DNA of 64,000 bases from Oikopleura dioica (Eukaryota; Chordata; Appendicularia; Copelata; Oikopleuridae), in assembly GCA_907165135.1 (NCBI GenBank), contig OU015568.1, positions 6,208,501 through 6,272,500 on the forward strand, read 5' to 3'. The notes under the pieces are model-generated. The model saw only the letters and a list, made by a program, of their open reading frames with translations. It ran no database searches and was not told the origin of the DNA. How positions within the stretch are numbered: position 1 is the stretch's first letter; every line of letters starts with the position of its first letter. The translations under genes and the position numbers were made by a program. Below are positions 1 to 11,683 of this stretch, one piece after another.

Positions 1-33
1 CTGGGTTGTATCTCATCTAAATAATTTTTAAAG

Positions 34-786
34 ATGGTGACTTCCTTCACTGGCTTCGACGTCCTCTGCCATGCTTTGGAAAGCTACACCGCGATTCCCT
101 TCAAATCTCGCCCTGCTCCTTCTGATCCCAAGTTCCGCCCCGCCTACCAAGGTTCCAACCCCGTGTCCGATATTTGGTCTCTCCATGCTCTCCGAATGTG
201 CGAAAAATACTTCTACAGGGCTGTCGCTGATCCGGAAGACATCGAAGCTCGTGGAGCTATGCACCTTGCTTCTGGCATCGCTGGAATCGGTTTCGGCAAT
301 GCGGGGGTTCATCTTTGCCACGGCTGCTCGTATCCGATCTCTGGCATGATCAAGGGCAGGGGATACACGCCGGAAGGATACGAAAGCTGCGGAAAAGACC
401 TTGTTCCCCACGGATTGTCAGTGACGATTACTGCGCCAGAAGTGTTTAAATTCACAGCTCCAGGATGTCCAGATCGGCATCTAGAGGGAGCCAGAGCCTT
501 GGGAGCAGATACAAGAGGAATCAAACAAGCTGATGCGGGGTTTTTTCTCGCTGATACAGTGAAGAAATACATGTACGACTTGGGCTGCCCGGATGGGTTA
601 GGAGCCATGGGATTCGATTCTTCTGATGTTGATCAATTAGTCACTGTAAGAAATAGAAAAAGTCTATCCAGTTTTCAACGATTCTAGGGCACGCGTCCGC
701 AAGAAAGAGTAACAAAGCTCGCTCCAAGACAGTTCACGCCTGAGGATCTCGGCAACATCTTTTCCAATTCAATGAAGAATTACTAA
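34..786 (+). CDS. ADHFE1: Hydroxyacid-oxoacid transhydrogenase, C-terminal part (iron-type alcohol dehydrogenase)
   Basis: Exons 34-645 and 688-786 with a 42-nt GT-AG intron; an acceptor AG at 32-33 shows the gene starts left of the window, so the Met at 34 is internal. The product matches the C-terminal half of the ADHFE1 family: GFDVLCHALESYTAIPF, RPAYQGSNPVSDIW, the His-rich metal-binding stretch GNAGVHLCHGCSYPISG, and the tail QERVTKLAPR. Known role of the family: mitochondrial oxidation of 4-hydroxybutyrate coupled to reduction of 2-oxoglutarate to D-2-hydroxyglutarate. AATAAA at 833-838 lies 46 nt after the stop. No reading-frame damage is seen. Confidence 0.93.
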
Positions 787-1111
787 ACCAACAACTTTCT
801 TTCTTATTTACAGAGTGACAGTTCCAGATTCAAATAAAACCATGATTCACGAAACATGCTCATTTTTATTTATTTTTGTTTATCGACCCCTTTTTGAGAA
901 ATTGTTAAACTCAAACTATCAAACTTGCGTTGTCTTAGTTGAGAAATCGCTGTGTGCCCAATTTGAATCGAAATCGTCCGTGTGTGAAATTTGAGCGAGT
1001 TTCATTGGTAGGTGGCCAAAGGCAGTGTGTGTGTGCCTCAACTTGTCAACCGCAACGGGGAAAAATTGAATCTGGAGCTGACAAAAGAGGACTAAGAAAA
1101 TCTCAAAAAAG
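787..1111. other. Intergenic: ADHFE1 3' UTR and JUN 5' region
   Basis: Holds AATAAA at 833-838 for the upstream gene and the leader of the Jun gene. No open frame or RNA gene seen. Confidence 0.6.
833..838 (+). terminator. Polyadenylation signal AATAAA of ADHFE1
   Basis: Canonical hexamer 46 nt after the ADHFE1 stop codon. No competing hexamer was noticed before the next gene. Confidence 0.6.
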
Positions 1112-2596
1112 ATGGAGGCAAACCAGATCTCGCGGGAGAAAAAGAAGCCAGAACCTATCAGCATTCCTGACGGACCTAGAGTTGTAGTCAGCTCGTCTTT
1201 GGCGACACCGGATGTTAAGAATACTCTCCCGACGCCGGACGCGATGAGACTGTATAATCAGAACTTGGAGGGAGCGGAGCATCCACTGGTTCCAAGAATT
1301 ATCTCTAGGTAAATGCAAGCAATCAAAAAATCAAATTCTCCTCATAAGAATCGATGAAAAAGTCTTTTTGAAGAATTCGTTTTTTATTGAGAATAATCGC
1401 CTTTCATCCCTTTTTCTTTCTTTATTCGCCAACCAAGCCTGGGAAAGAAATATTTTGATAGCCCTGAGCGGCGGAAATCTTCCCTTGAGCTCTCCTCGCA
1501 CGCGGTGATTCACAAATAAGAGCCACTTTTGACAACAAGGGACTCTTGCTAATCAAAGAACAATTGCTACTAAAGTGACTAAGACGCGCAAAAGCGAGGA
1601 TGAATGTTGAAAATTTTCAAGCCGAAGTGAAAGTTGAAAACTTAGATGAAACCATCATTGAAGAGATCGAAAACAATTCAGCAAATAATTTTAGCCTTGC
1701 TTCAAACAGCTCGAACAGCAGCGAAGTGAAAAGAGAGCCAGAAACTGACCATCCAGAGATTCCGGTGCAGCAAATTCAGGCGATTTCTTCCGAAGGACCG
1801 ATGATTAGCGCGATTGATTTCACCGCGTCGACGAAGAATTCTATCAATCCTATGGTGCCGATGGGTGCAGGTTCTCAACCTTTTCCTGTCTCTAGAACTT
1901 TTTTCCTCCGAACTTTTGTTGTCCGGGAATGACCGGTTTTAACGCACAAAATGGATGATTCCGAAGATAACATGGAAGATCTTTTCAAAGATCTTTTTAA
2001 AGAAATCGAAGACTTTCGAAATTCACAATTGCAACTTCGATTTCAGTATAAACGTAATTTTCCGAGACACGTTATAATGGATAGGGCTCTCAATTTCAAT
2101 CTACGAAAGGCGTTATTTCCGCAAAATTTCTCAATTAGTCGATACGCCTTTTTATTGCCCCTATTTTGTCATTTTTCTATCGTTGACGAACCTAAAAAAG
2201 TGATGTCTGAGCATTCCACGAGTCACCCCGGCGTCCATCAATTGCCAACGCAACCTATCGATATGGACACTCAACTTGAGGTTCGACAAGAGTCTTCTTT
2301 AATATAGTATGACCCCCTCATGTTAATTTTCAGGCGAAGCTGGAGAGAAAGCGAGAAAGAAACCGAGCTGCGGCGACGAAATGTAGACAGAGAAAAATTC
2401 AAAAGATTCAAACCCTCGAATCGCATGTTCAAGAACTTACAAGTAACTTATAGTCACTTTTATTCCTCTCTTACTCTTTTGATTAGGAAAGAACGAGGAG
2501 CTGAAGAGCCAGAGATACGAGCTGAAAGAGCAGTTAAAGCAGCTGGAGATGAAGATCAACGAAAATCCCCAACTAAGGTCTGTTAAATTTCTTTGA
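1112..2596 (+). CDS. JUN: Jun-type bZIP transcription factor
   Basis: Probable exons 1112-1308, 1584-1870, 2201-2280, 2334-2442 and 2487-2596; the last three are firm, and introns 1 (275 nt) and 2 (330 nt) are inferred from phase. Exon 1 has the Jun signature LATPDVKNTLPTPDAMRLYN. Exon 3 has QPIDMDTQLE directly before the basic region, as in Jun. Exon 4 is the basic region ERNRAAATKCRQRKI, exon 5 the leucine zipper. Family role: nuclear AP-1 subunit binding TGA(G/C)TCA as homodimer or with Fos. The protein is short for a Jun, with an acidic, Ser/Glu-rich linker. An open frame 1951-2200 lies in inferred intron 2 in frame with exon 3 and could be an alternative first exon. Confidence 0.85.
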
Positions 2597-2867
2597 AAAA
2601 TGAATACGAACGTATTTATATTTGAAGAGAGCAATTTGTTATGACTCACGATATGCACATTCATCGGCCGATCAGCGGTTAGCGGCTAACCGTTAGCCTT
2701 ACCTCATTTTCTTGAAAATTGAAAATTCAATACTGTCTTCCTAATGTACCAATAAATGATATGACCTGATCAAGATAAACCATTCTTTCAGATAAACCAA
2801 CTGTCAGTAGTTGTTTATCTATTGTAGTTTTCTGCAGGATTCTATTGCTTATGCATTTGATTGTAGA

Positions 2868-4445
2868 ATGCTTCGAAGTTCGAAAGAGCTCAGGAGGGCT
2901 CTTGCTCGAGCAAATTCAGAAGCGACCAAGGGCCTCCGATTCGGCGGATTCAATGATCCCTGGTGGTCAGGCTCAAAGTGGAATCGGGACGACAGTTTCG
3001 CCATCCCAGACAAGCAAAAAGACAAATTTCCGATGCTCGATGACCAGGGCGGTCCTCATCGACCATTAAAGTAAACCCAGCCATAGAATTTCGAGGATAA
3101 CGGATATTTTTTCGCAGGAATCGAGACTGGGCAAAGCGAACAGACCCAAGAGGAAAAAATCTAAGAAAGGCGAATCAATACAGCGTTGAATTTAACGGAC
3201 ACGCGCCCAAGCCGTACTGGGTCATGGAAGGAGTTGATAAGGAAACGGGCGAAAGGGAGTTCTTCGCCGGTTTGCCAGCCAAGCCAATTTGGAGGCAGCC
3301 CAGCAAAAAGCAAAGAGTGAGTAGAAGATAAGTGTTTCGTAAGCCAATTCTTTCAGGAAGCGATGATCAACACACACGAATACGACCACGAAGAAATACC
3401 CGTCGAGTTCATGCACTACCACGCCAAAATCAGCCAGGAATACAACCACCAGATGAAAGCAGTGAGAGCATTCGCCTTTGAAAAATACGTAGAGCCCGTT
3501 TTGGTCGAGGAAGAAGCCATAGCCCAGTGCCAGCTATTCGTCAGACAAAATTCGTCAACTATTGAAGAGTTCAAAGCAGCGAAAATTGAAGCGAAGAAAT
3601 ATCCAGTTCGACACGATCGTTTCCTGAACTGGTATTCTTTCTCCAAAGACAGAAGGGGAGCCAATCTTGTTCAAAAGCAAATCCAGCTGATTCAATCAAA
3701 AGTCGATCATTTGGAAGAATTGAGGGGCAACGCTGGAATGCCCGCGGAATATAGAGACGTTAGCAGAAGAATTGCTTGGAACGAATTTAGAGTAAGACCG
3801 AATTTAAAAGAATGGTTGATTGTAAATTGCGAATTCTTAGAATGAATCTATGAAAGAAGAATTTATGCAAAAACTTGAAACTTCTGAGCTAAAACGACTT
3901 GAGCGCGAAGAACGAGAAGTTGAAAGAATAAGAAAATATAAAAGATCGCTGGAGAAGAAGCATAAAAAAGAGTTTCAAGAATGGACTGCTGCTTCTAAAG
4001 ACTTTTTGGTAAGAGAAATTCGATTGGCAGAGGTGAATGTTCGTTTAGCACGAAAATAATGTCGATGATAAAATTCTATCTGCTTTGGAACGACCAACAA
4101 CTCATAATTTCCCCGTCGACGAGTTAGGAAGACCCGATTTGGACTCATCAAAGATTCATACTGCCGAGCGTAATTTCCGACTCACGCCGACAGAGCAAGA
4201 GTACTTCGTCCTCCGAAAAATGCGAGAAGAACAGCGTATTAAAGGAAACGTCGATTTAGCGGAGCAGTTGACAAAGGTAGGGTCAGTTCTATCCAGTCAA
4301 GAATTCACGCTTCTTTTTTCAGCAATTTTCGGACGAAGAACTTTTACAAATGGTCGAAGAATTTGAGCTCGCCCATGAAGAAGCCGAAGCAGAAAGAGCC
4401 GCTGAAGAAGCAGAATCCACTGCTGCTGAAAAATCTAGCAATTAG
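2868..4445 (+). CDS. Probable mitochondrial small-subunit ribosomal protein, MRPS26-like
   Basis: Six exons in phase: 2868-3070, 3118-3316, 3357-3791, 3841-4008, 4049-4276, 4323-4445; introns 40-49 nt. The start MLRSSKELRRALARANSE is a basic amphipathic stretch typical of mitochondrial import, and the ATG follows an acceptor directly (gtag|AATG). Residues about 285-400 are a charged helix (EREEREVERIRKYKRSLEKK) followed by an LSALERPTTHNFPVDELG block that resembles MRPS26 in order and spacing. The first ~270 residues have no equivalent I recognise and make it longer than usual MRPS26. The acidic tail is Ala/Glu-rich. Followed after 41 nt by the PTB gene, so probably the first gene of an operon. 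Could be another mitoribosome or mitochondrial coiled-coil protein. Confidence 0.5.
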
Positions 4446-4486
4446 TCTTCTCTCTTCCTCTCTTCTCAAAATCTGAGTCTTTTAGA

Positions 4487-5954
4487 ATGCAAAAACTGTC
4501 CATTTTCAAGGGCATTTCCCAAGACAAAAACGACGTCTTTCACGATCCAAGTTTGCTCCTCAGCTCTGCCGTAACTTACGACATTTATTACCACGGCACG
4601 ACGTCTTGCAAAGGCACTGGCGACAAAACTGATGCAAAAAGAGCACTTGATCAATTCCATGGGAAATCTTCTCAAAGTACCATTTCCATCAATTGCCGGC
4701 AAATTGTGATCAAAAGTGGACTTGAAGAAATTTTCAAAGCAAATGTAAGATGTTTCAATTTCTTTTGGATGTATTTCTTTCTTTAGCTTTATGATATCAG
4801 CTACTCAGTCGTGCTAGAAGGTTCCTTGTTGTTTGCAGTCAAAATGGGACCGAAAAAGTTTCAATGGCATCGAGCAGAATCAAGAGAGATCAACAGCGTC
4901 AACAAATGCATCGGACAGGTACCCTTTTTGGCTTTTTCTTTTCTCTATTTTCCTCTTTCTCTTTCTTTCTTCTTCACTCTTTCTTTCTCCCACCAGGCGT
5001 TCGATCTTGCCTACCACCTCTGGTGTGGCAGCGCCCAAAAACAGCACGAAACTCATCACGCTGAAATTCACCAAATCGAGTCCAGGCTCAAGAGCTTAGA
5101 GAATCATTATCGTGCTCTGCGTAGAAAAGTCGACGACTTGAAAACGCACCAAAAACATCAATTATCGATGGAAGATACGGTCATTTCTTCAGAGGAAGAA
5201 AGATTGGAAATTCCCATTTTGCCCTTCAACCGGAGTAGAAGGGGAAGTCGTGCCTCTGGTCTTGGAATTCTCGGAGGTAGCCTATTTACTGATGATTTCT
5301 TTTCATGCCGAAATAAGGTGATTCTTCATCCGATATTGTCTCCAGCTCTGGAAGCGAGGAGATTCCATCATTTCGGCGGCCAGACTGGGTAGGCACCAAT
5401 GAAATGAATCTACCGCCTGGTCCGGGCCCGACGCTGCAAGTCCAAGTTCCATCTCTTAATCCTTCTCCCTCTCCATCACCAACACCAAGCTCAAGCCTCC
5501 TTCCTTCAATTCTCAAGAATCGAATGGGCTTATTCGATCTCAACAGAGACAACTCTCCGAGGAAGAGTCATAAAAGAATCACAATAACTGACGAAAACCC
5601 GCAAACTTCTGAAGACGGAATGCGCAGAAGAAAGTCGTTCTCAGAGAGCAGTGGGATGACGAATAGATTCATGGGCCCAACGCATATCGGAGGCAACTTG
5701 GAAAATCTCAGGGAAAACATTTATTCGGACGATAATTCAGATGGACTTTCAAATCTAGGGAGGGCGAAGGTAAGAAGCAGAGTTCTCTTCATTGATTTCT
5801 TCAGCGATCTAAGATTCCATCGCCGTTTCCTGTCCCCTTAGCTGAGGCTGGTTACTCATTCGATCTTCCAGGAAGCCCAGTATGCATGGAGCAAAGAACT
5901 TCTGAGTGTTACAGACATACTGAAGGAAATTGTTCACTGAGTCACTTTTGGTAG
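4487..5954 (+). CDS. PTB (phosphotyrosine-interaction) domain adaptor-like protein
   Basis: Exons 4487-4744, 4787-4918, 4997-5276, 5318-5769, 5805-5954, all in phase with GT-AG introns of 35-78 nt. Residues about 25-145 read as a PTB/PID fold: strand YDIYYHGTTSCKG, strand QIVIKSG, LYDISYSVVL, and the closing helix AFDLAYHLW. Then a short coiled coil (SRLKSLENHYRALRRKVDDL), Ser-rich acidic segments, a Pro/Ser block and basic RRRKSF that looks like a kinase site. Such proteins bind NPxY-type tails of membrane receptors at the cytoplasmic face. I cannot assign it to a named PTB family. Start follows tttag|AATG 41 nt after the previous stop: operon position two. Confidence 0.72.
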
Positions 5955-6611
5955 TCGAGGGAAATCCTAATTCAACCAAATTTATCTAAGTAGTCTTAGA
6001 GCTGTAAATTTAGCAATTTTGGAAAAGATGGCTACTCAAGGACAATATATTGGAAGCATTTTCAGCGCCTCAGTTAGTAGTACTGAAAGAGGTAGAATAT
6101 GAGTGACTTTGGGCGACTCAACACCTAAAAATTAATCCTCGAGCTAAAGCCGCCAAGTACCCACAGCAAGCTGCATTACGGGATCAGTAACTCACTCCCC
6201 AGAGAACAATTCGAAAAGACTCCCAGTTGCTTGAGGAATTCGCAAATAACGGACATGATTTTGACTTTTTCGGGACTGGTTTATATTCAAAGCCTTTCTT
6301 TTAATAGGAAGACGCTTTGAAAAACCTTTTTTGAGCCATTCCAGCGCGGAATAAAAGCGACGAAAAACTTATCCTAAAAAACGATGCTCCTAAAAAATCA
6401 AAGCTCAAAAAGCTTATGTCAAGCATGAGCCTCAAGAAAAAATAGACCAACTCATCTTGAGGTCCTTACTTTCTTCTAATTCTCACCTTACCTATCTTTT
6501 CACCACTCTTCACCTCTTTTTCTACCTATCTTCCTCTTCATTTTCCTTTTCAAACGTTCCAGGAAAGCTATTTTTCCACAAATTTGAGATTTCTTCTTTA
6601 GGTAGTGAGCA
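5955..6611. other. Intergenic with long polypyrimidine tract before the ninjurin-like gene
   Basis: No credible gene. The right half (6465-6600) is strongly pyrimidine-rich and ends in acceptor-like AGs at 6561-6562 and 6600-6601, 10 nt before the next ATG, suggesting a trans-splice acceptor or a leader intron. Confidence 0.5.
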
Positions 6612-7424
6612 ATGTCGGAGAGCTCCTACCCTGCGAAGCCTCCTAGAGAGGTAAGAACAGACTTTTTCGTTATAATTCTATGGATTCTATGATTAGGAGG
6701 AGAATCGACCAATGTTGATTGACGATTCTGAATTCCAAAATGTTGACACTCATTGTAAGTCGCAAAGACTTTTTGTGCGTCTTTAACTTTTCAAAACAGC
6801 CGGAGTCGGATACACCAGAGAGTTCTCTTCACAGCCCGAGCTTCGTGGAGAAGAGGACGATGGATGGAGCGCGTCTTTTGGTCAAATCTTCGCCGCGCTC
6901 TTCGACGATGAATTTTGCATTGAGAGGTAAGGGGACGTATTTGACCTTGTTCACGCGGAAGCTCGTAGATTCTCAACCTTCAAATCTGCCACTTCTGCTT
7001 TCCTTCTTCTCACTCTTTTCGTCCAAAACTGCACCCAGCTTCGTCTTTTGGTTCTTGCTCGAAACAGCTACGCAGGTAAAATTAATGCTTCTTTCTCGTT
7101 TTTCATCCCTTTTTTAGCTTTGGAAAACAGTGGTCTCTGGGGCGTTTTGATCTTTTTCATGTCGATTATTATCATTCTTCTTGTCATCGCCGCCGTTATG
7201 CTCTTCTTCATCAGGTGAACATCCTTTTCAATTTGGAAATTGAACTATTTTTCTCCCAAAAAAGTATGCTGCCAATTGATGGCCAGGGTGGAACCAACAG
7301 AAAGGCCTTGGTGAGAATGACGATCATGCTCGCAGCTTTAGTCAGCGTCACATGCCTCCTCAATGTTTTCTGCACGACCTTGATCTTCGCTGAGTCCAAA
7401 GAAACTATTTATGCACGGATCTAA
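6612..7424 (+). CDS. Ninjurin-like two-pass membrane protein
   Basis: Six exons: 6612-6650, 6697-6754, 6800-6926, 6969-7075, 7118-7214, 7265-7424; introns 42-50 nt and all phases agree. The N-terminus is acidic and cytosolic-looking. The second half carries the ninjurin arrangement: FSTFKSATSAFLLLTLFVQN (amphipathic/membrane), a hydrophobic segment IFFMSIIIILLVIAAVMLFF, a short loop, then MLAALVSVTCLLNVFCTTLI. Vertebrate ninjurins mediate adhesion and plasma-membrane rupture. The extended N-terminus (about 75 residues) is longer than in vertebrate NINJ1/2 and not recognisable otherwise. Assigned from hydrophobic pattern and spacing. Confidence 0.6.
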
Positions 7425-7715
7425 ATCTTTTCTATAAGAAGTCTTTTAAAAAATATCAAGTTCGATCCTTTTCCAAAGCTCCGACAAAACCCTCTCTCCG
7501 AAATGCTTGAAGTCAACGACGACTAACTTTGACAACGAAAATGAAAGCGACTGCTGAATGAACCCTGATGACTGTACATTAACCTGAACCCAGATAGATA
7601 CTGGCGTTTTAGTTCCAAATTACCTGTACCTGTTTAGTTTTTATCTTTTTTTAATTTCGAATTTCCCGGGAAATAAATTAATCATTAGACGTCTAAAAAC
7701 ATCGTGAATTCAAGA

Positions 7716-8230
7716 ATGAATCGTGTTTTAAAGTTTTCAAGCAGTGTCTCAAACAGTTTGTCCAGGAGATATCTTTCCTCGTCAGTCCTCAATTTGTCGA
7801 AATCGTCAGAAAATGTTAGTTCGACGAAATTGGCCGAACTAGCAAAACGAAAACGCCTCGCTCAGAGTCGACAAATGCCTAAACCGGATATCAAAGAAGC
7901 CCAGCTATCGATGCAGATGCAAATTAAAGGATACAAAATATTGTAAGCTAACTTTCTTATCGAGCCCACTAATATTTGCGCTCCTGAGTTTTACTACGCA
8001 GAGCCGAATCATTCCTACAGCCTTTGTGACGTTTTTCTGAGTCATTTCAAATTGGGGAGGCTTGTTTTTAACGAGAGTGACGGAGAGATTTTAGTATTGC
8101 GATGTTTCTTTTTGGAGTTGTACACGCGCTGAACTTGTGGGAGTTTAAAATTCTCATTCAAACGGAAGAAGAGCTCATACGACTTGGAATTTTGCCGCCT
8201 TTTGAAACTGAAAACAACGAAGACTCTTGA
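7716..8230 (+). CDS. Small mitochondrial membrane protein, unnamed
   Basis: Two exons, 7716-7942 and 8095-8230, joined through a 152-nt GT-AG intron with matching phase, giving 120 residues. N-terminus MNRVLKFSSSVSNSLSRRYL is a classical mitochondrial presequence (Ser/Arg-rich, no acids). A single membrane segment FIAMFLFGVVHALNLW follows, then an acidic tail EFKILIQTEEELIRLGILPP. This architecture suits a small inner-membrane assembly factor, but I do not recognise the family. Start is preceded by caag|AATG; IST1 follows 53 nt after the stop, so the two may share a pre-mRNA. Confidence 0.6.
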
Positions 8231-8283
8231 AATTTTAAAAATATTTTTATTTTCAAAGAGTCAATTATATTTTTTCTCGTAGA

Positions 8284-11116
8284 ATGTTCAAGTCAAAGTT
8301 CAACGACAAGAAGTTCAAAACGAATTGCAGAATATGCATCAGCCGACTGAAATTGGTCGAGAAAAAGAAGACTGAAATGGCCTTGAAAGCCAGGAAAGAG
8401 ATTGCTGATTATTTGAAGCTCAACAAGTACGATCGAGCGAGAATAAGAGTCGAGCATATTATCAGAGAAGACTACAAAGTCGAAGCCTTGGAGATTACAG
8501 GTACTTTGAATTCTGATTGGTTGAAGCGACGGATAAGCGCTTTTGATTGGGTCCGACTAGCTCTTATTTAGAAATGTTCCTGGATTTGATTCTTGCCCGC
8601 GTGGGGCTGATTCAAATGAGCAACTCCATCGATATTGGTCTACAAGAGCCGATCAACAGCATCATCTGGGTTCAGCCGCGCATCACCGATGACTGCGCCG
8701 AGTTAAAAACAGTCGTAGATGAGCTCATGAAGAAATACGGCAAGGAACACATCCAGCAATGTCGCCAGGGAATGCTCGACAAGCACATTTCGACCAAACT
8801 CCAGGACAAGCTGAACCAGCACTCGCCGAAGAGGTCGCTTGTTGAGAACTATCTAATTGAGATTGCAAAGAATTACAACGTTGAGTTCACTCCAGGTATG
8901 AATTTTATTCAGTACAGCTTTATGATATTCTCAGCTTCGAAAGCTTTTTGTGAGAGTTTGTTCTCTTCTTTGATTTTATTCAAGCAACTGAAGCAAAATT
9001 GATGACCACACGAGCTAAGGCAGCATTTTTTGTTTTGATCTTCGTTGAAATCTTCGTAACAGACGGAACAAGGGTCACTTTCGGTTCTTTCTTCAACAAA
9101 TGATTGTAGTTTGTTGAAATTTGCTTCAACTTGAGTTTTAGCTTCTCTAATTTTTTTGTTGTTTTTAGCAATTTTTTGATTTAAGTAGTCCATTGTCATA
9201 TCAATTTGGGTTAATTTTGCTTGAGTTTTCTGAATAGAATGGTCACATTCAGTCTTCATTAACTTCAGGTAACGTTCTTGTCTTCTATGGAGTTCAAGCT
9301 TTGACCCGGGGACTCCACAATGAAATGCTTATCGCTGCATATTCTTTATTAGCTCTGTTGGATCGTAATGGAGCTCATCAAAATCTTCATAAAAATTATT
9401 TCCCCAGAATTCCATTTTGCGTTTCACAAGATCTTGTTCTATTTCGAAGAGTTTCATGAGATCTGAATACTTTTCCTTGTTGATCTGCTCCTTTGCCTTA
9501 TCAATAATCAGTATTGAATTCTCTTCGTCAAGAGTTTCCAATTTTTCGTTCAACAACTTCGTCTCTTCCTCTTTTTCGTTTAGCAATAAATCCACTTTCC
9601 CTTTCAAATCTCGGAATTCTTTCGTTCTCTCGTTTTCAGCGATAGTTTCTTCCTCGTCAGAGCATTTTTCATACGCTTCCGACGTACTCATTTTTTGAAT
9701 AAAATCCAATTCTGAAAGGATGCAATAAGATTGCAGATATTTGCAGATGATTGTGAAAATTAAACAAGAATTATTTACTAAGATATACAATTCAGATCAA
9801 GCGGCTCTCCTCGACGATGGCATTCCGGATGAGGTTCGTAATGGTCCCGTTCCAGGAGCCGGTTTGAATCACTAGATTTTTCATGACGATCTTTCAAACA
9901 AACAATCTCATTTGATTGTAGATCTCCTTATTCCAGAATATCTGATCATATTCTGTGCACCGTCTCTTGTTAACTAAGCATTAGCTCTGCTACTTACAAA
10001 CATCTCTTTCTGCTTCGAGCATGAGTAGAAAACAAGTAGTGAGCCTGGTATTTATTCATCCGCATCCAAAGAAAAACCACATTGGGATCATTTTGATCAG
10101 GATAACAAAAAGCCTCCTCCTGGCTAAGGATCTCAACTCACTCCCTTGTAGCTCTTAACACTTTCTTTCTGATTAAATTCATCATAAAGGAGGATATTTA
10201 TCTCGTTCCGAGAAGTGGGGAGGATGATAATGATGGTGATCCTTTCGACAGTGGCGACTTGAGCCAGCAACTGCCCTACCTGCAAGCGCAACAGCCCTAC
10301 CCGCCTCAAGCCACTGGACCTACTGAAATGTCCATTTACAATCCTGGACCGATTGATCCAGCGACGAATCTGCCGACAATTCCTGGAGGACCTGCTTCTC
10401 CAGCCTATCCGGGTATTCCACCAACTGCATCGATGAGATTGCCTTCTGATAATCTTCCTTCTATCCCAGGTAGAAGATCTTCCTCGCCCCAGTGCGCCAA
10501 TTCTTATCTTTCAGGCGAGCCGAAGAAAGACGCCGGATCCCCTGGAACTCGAGGGATGCCCGAACCAGCGCCTAAGTACACGGATATCATGAACTCTCCC
10601 AAAGTAAATATAAACCTCTTCAAATTCGAAACACTTTACAAGAGCTGTGTGAATTTCACGCTAATCATTAATAATTAGGAAGAAAATGTTTACGAGTTTG
10701 CCGATGAGCAAATAGTGAGTTTGGGTGTCAAACAAGCATCATGTTTTAACTTTATCAATCAATTACAATTACAATCAAAACAAGAGAAGATCAATGTGAT
10801 TATTGCTCTTTCTTTTTTGATTTTTATACAAAGTGGTGGTATAAAAATTGTAGTCTGAATCCTCGCTGATCGTTTTACTAATCAAATCATCCAAATTTCC
10901 AACTCATCCGGACTAAATTAACTCTCCGCCGAATTAAATGAATCCCAAAAATAGTACGACGATGTTGCCCCAGCCGAAGATGACATCATCCCCGGACTTC
11001 CCTCCATTCCCAGCAATGATCCAACGCCAAACGCTCGCCAGAACCAACCAGAGGACGACGATTCTGGCGATGATTTCGACGATCTCGAAGCTCGATTCAA
11101 AAATTTGCGAAAGTAA
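8284..11116 (+). CDS. IST1: IST1 homolog, ESCRT-III-associated factor
   Basis: Exons 8284-8500, 8572-8895, 9796-9833, 10190-10469, 10515-10603, 10679-10714, 10955-11116; all phases fit. Residues 1-190 are the Ist1 domain, nearly colinear with human IST1: RLKLVEKKKTEMALKARKEI, DRARIRVEHIIREDY, LARVGLIQ, YLIEIAKNYNVEFTP. The middle is Pro-rich and disordered, and the end DDFDDLEARFKNLRK is the C-terminal MIT-interacting motif. Role: binds CHMP1/VPS4 at cytokinetic bridges and endosomes. Start follows ctcgtag|AATG, 53 nt after the previous stop. Intron 2 (8896-9795, 900 nt) is far longer than normal here and contains an antisense coiled-coil/RING frame. Confidence 0.95.
8909..9691 (-). pseudogene. 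Nested antisense coiled-coil/RING gene, apparently broken
   Basis: On the minus strand inside IST1 intron 2. Starting at the ATG 9691-9689, 120 codons of charged coiled coil lead to an in-frame TAA at 9331-9329. The same frame reopens at once and continues to 8909 with more coiled coil and the RING start CSVCYEDF...CGHQFCFSC. The frame then stops without the final Cys-x2-Cys pair that completes a C3HC4 RING. Because the two halves share one frame, either a 3n-length intron removes the TAA (no GT-AG pair fits) or this is a decayed copy of a TRIM-like or orphan E3 gene. Base composition is AT-richer than the IST1 exons. I favour a pseudogene. Confidence 0.5.
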
Positions 11117-11683
11117 AATGCTCCTACTTTCTTGTTCAATTTCCTTCATTGAAAACAAAACATTCATAACACCGTAGTTCGACAGATAAAATTAATAATT
11201 CCCTGTGTTTGATAAATATTCCTGTGCAAGAAATAACAAAATCAAGTTCTTATAAAATTCATTCTCGATTTCAAACGATCAAAAGATGTTTTCTCTTTTT
11301 TGAATACATCTTTTTTCAAGATAGATTATTTATGGAGAGAAGCATTTTTTCTATCTCTTTTTTATGAAGCAGTTTTCGTTGATTGCAAGTTCAAAAGTAA
11401 TGAACCGTCGCTACCGGCGCGCACTGCAGGGATTTTGACATGATTCCAAGCTTAGCGATGACCGTTATCTCGGGATGTAGGAGCCCATGTCCGCGATTGC
11501 GATATCAATTTCTTAATCCGAATAAAGTCGGCGGTGGAGTTTTTGGATAGGCGCGATGATTGCCGCCGGGCGGTCTCCCAAGAGGACATGTCAATCAATC
11601 GGCACTAGAAATCAGTCAAATATACCCTTGAGTGCAAACGATGTTCTTAAAACCGCAGTAGAGATGCTCCTTGGCGCTGGAAA
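11117..11683. other. Intergenic
   Basis: About 570 nt between IST1 and the sulfotransferase. AT-rich left part, no open frame of note. Confidence 0.5.

Noticed and set aside
28-608. Minus-strand frames over ADHFE1
   Set aside because: Shadows of a well-supported coding exon.
5936-5952. CACTGAGTCACTTTTGG as another palindromic repeat copy
   Set aside because: Only the 7-bp TGAGTCA is shared, and it lies in the end of the PTB coding region.
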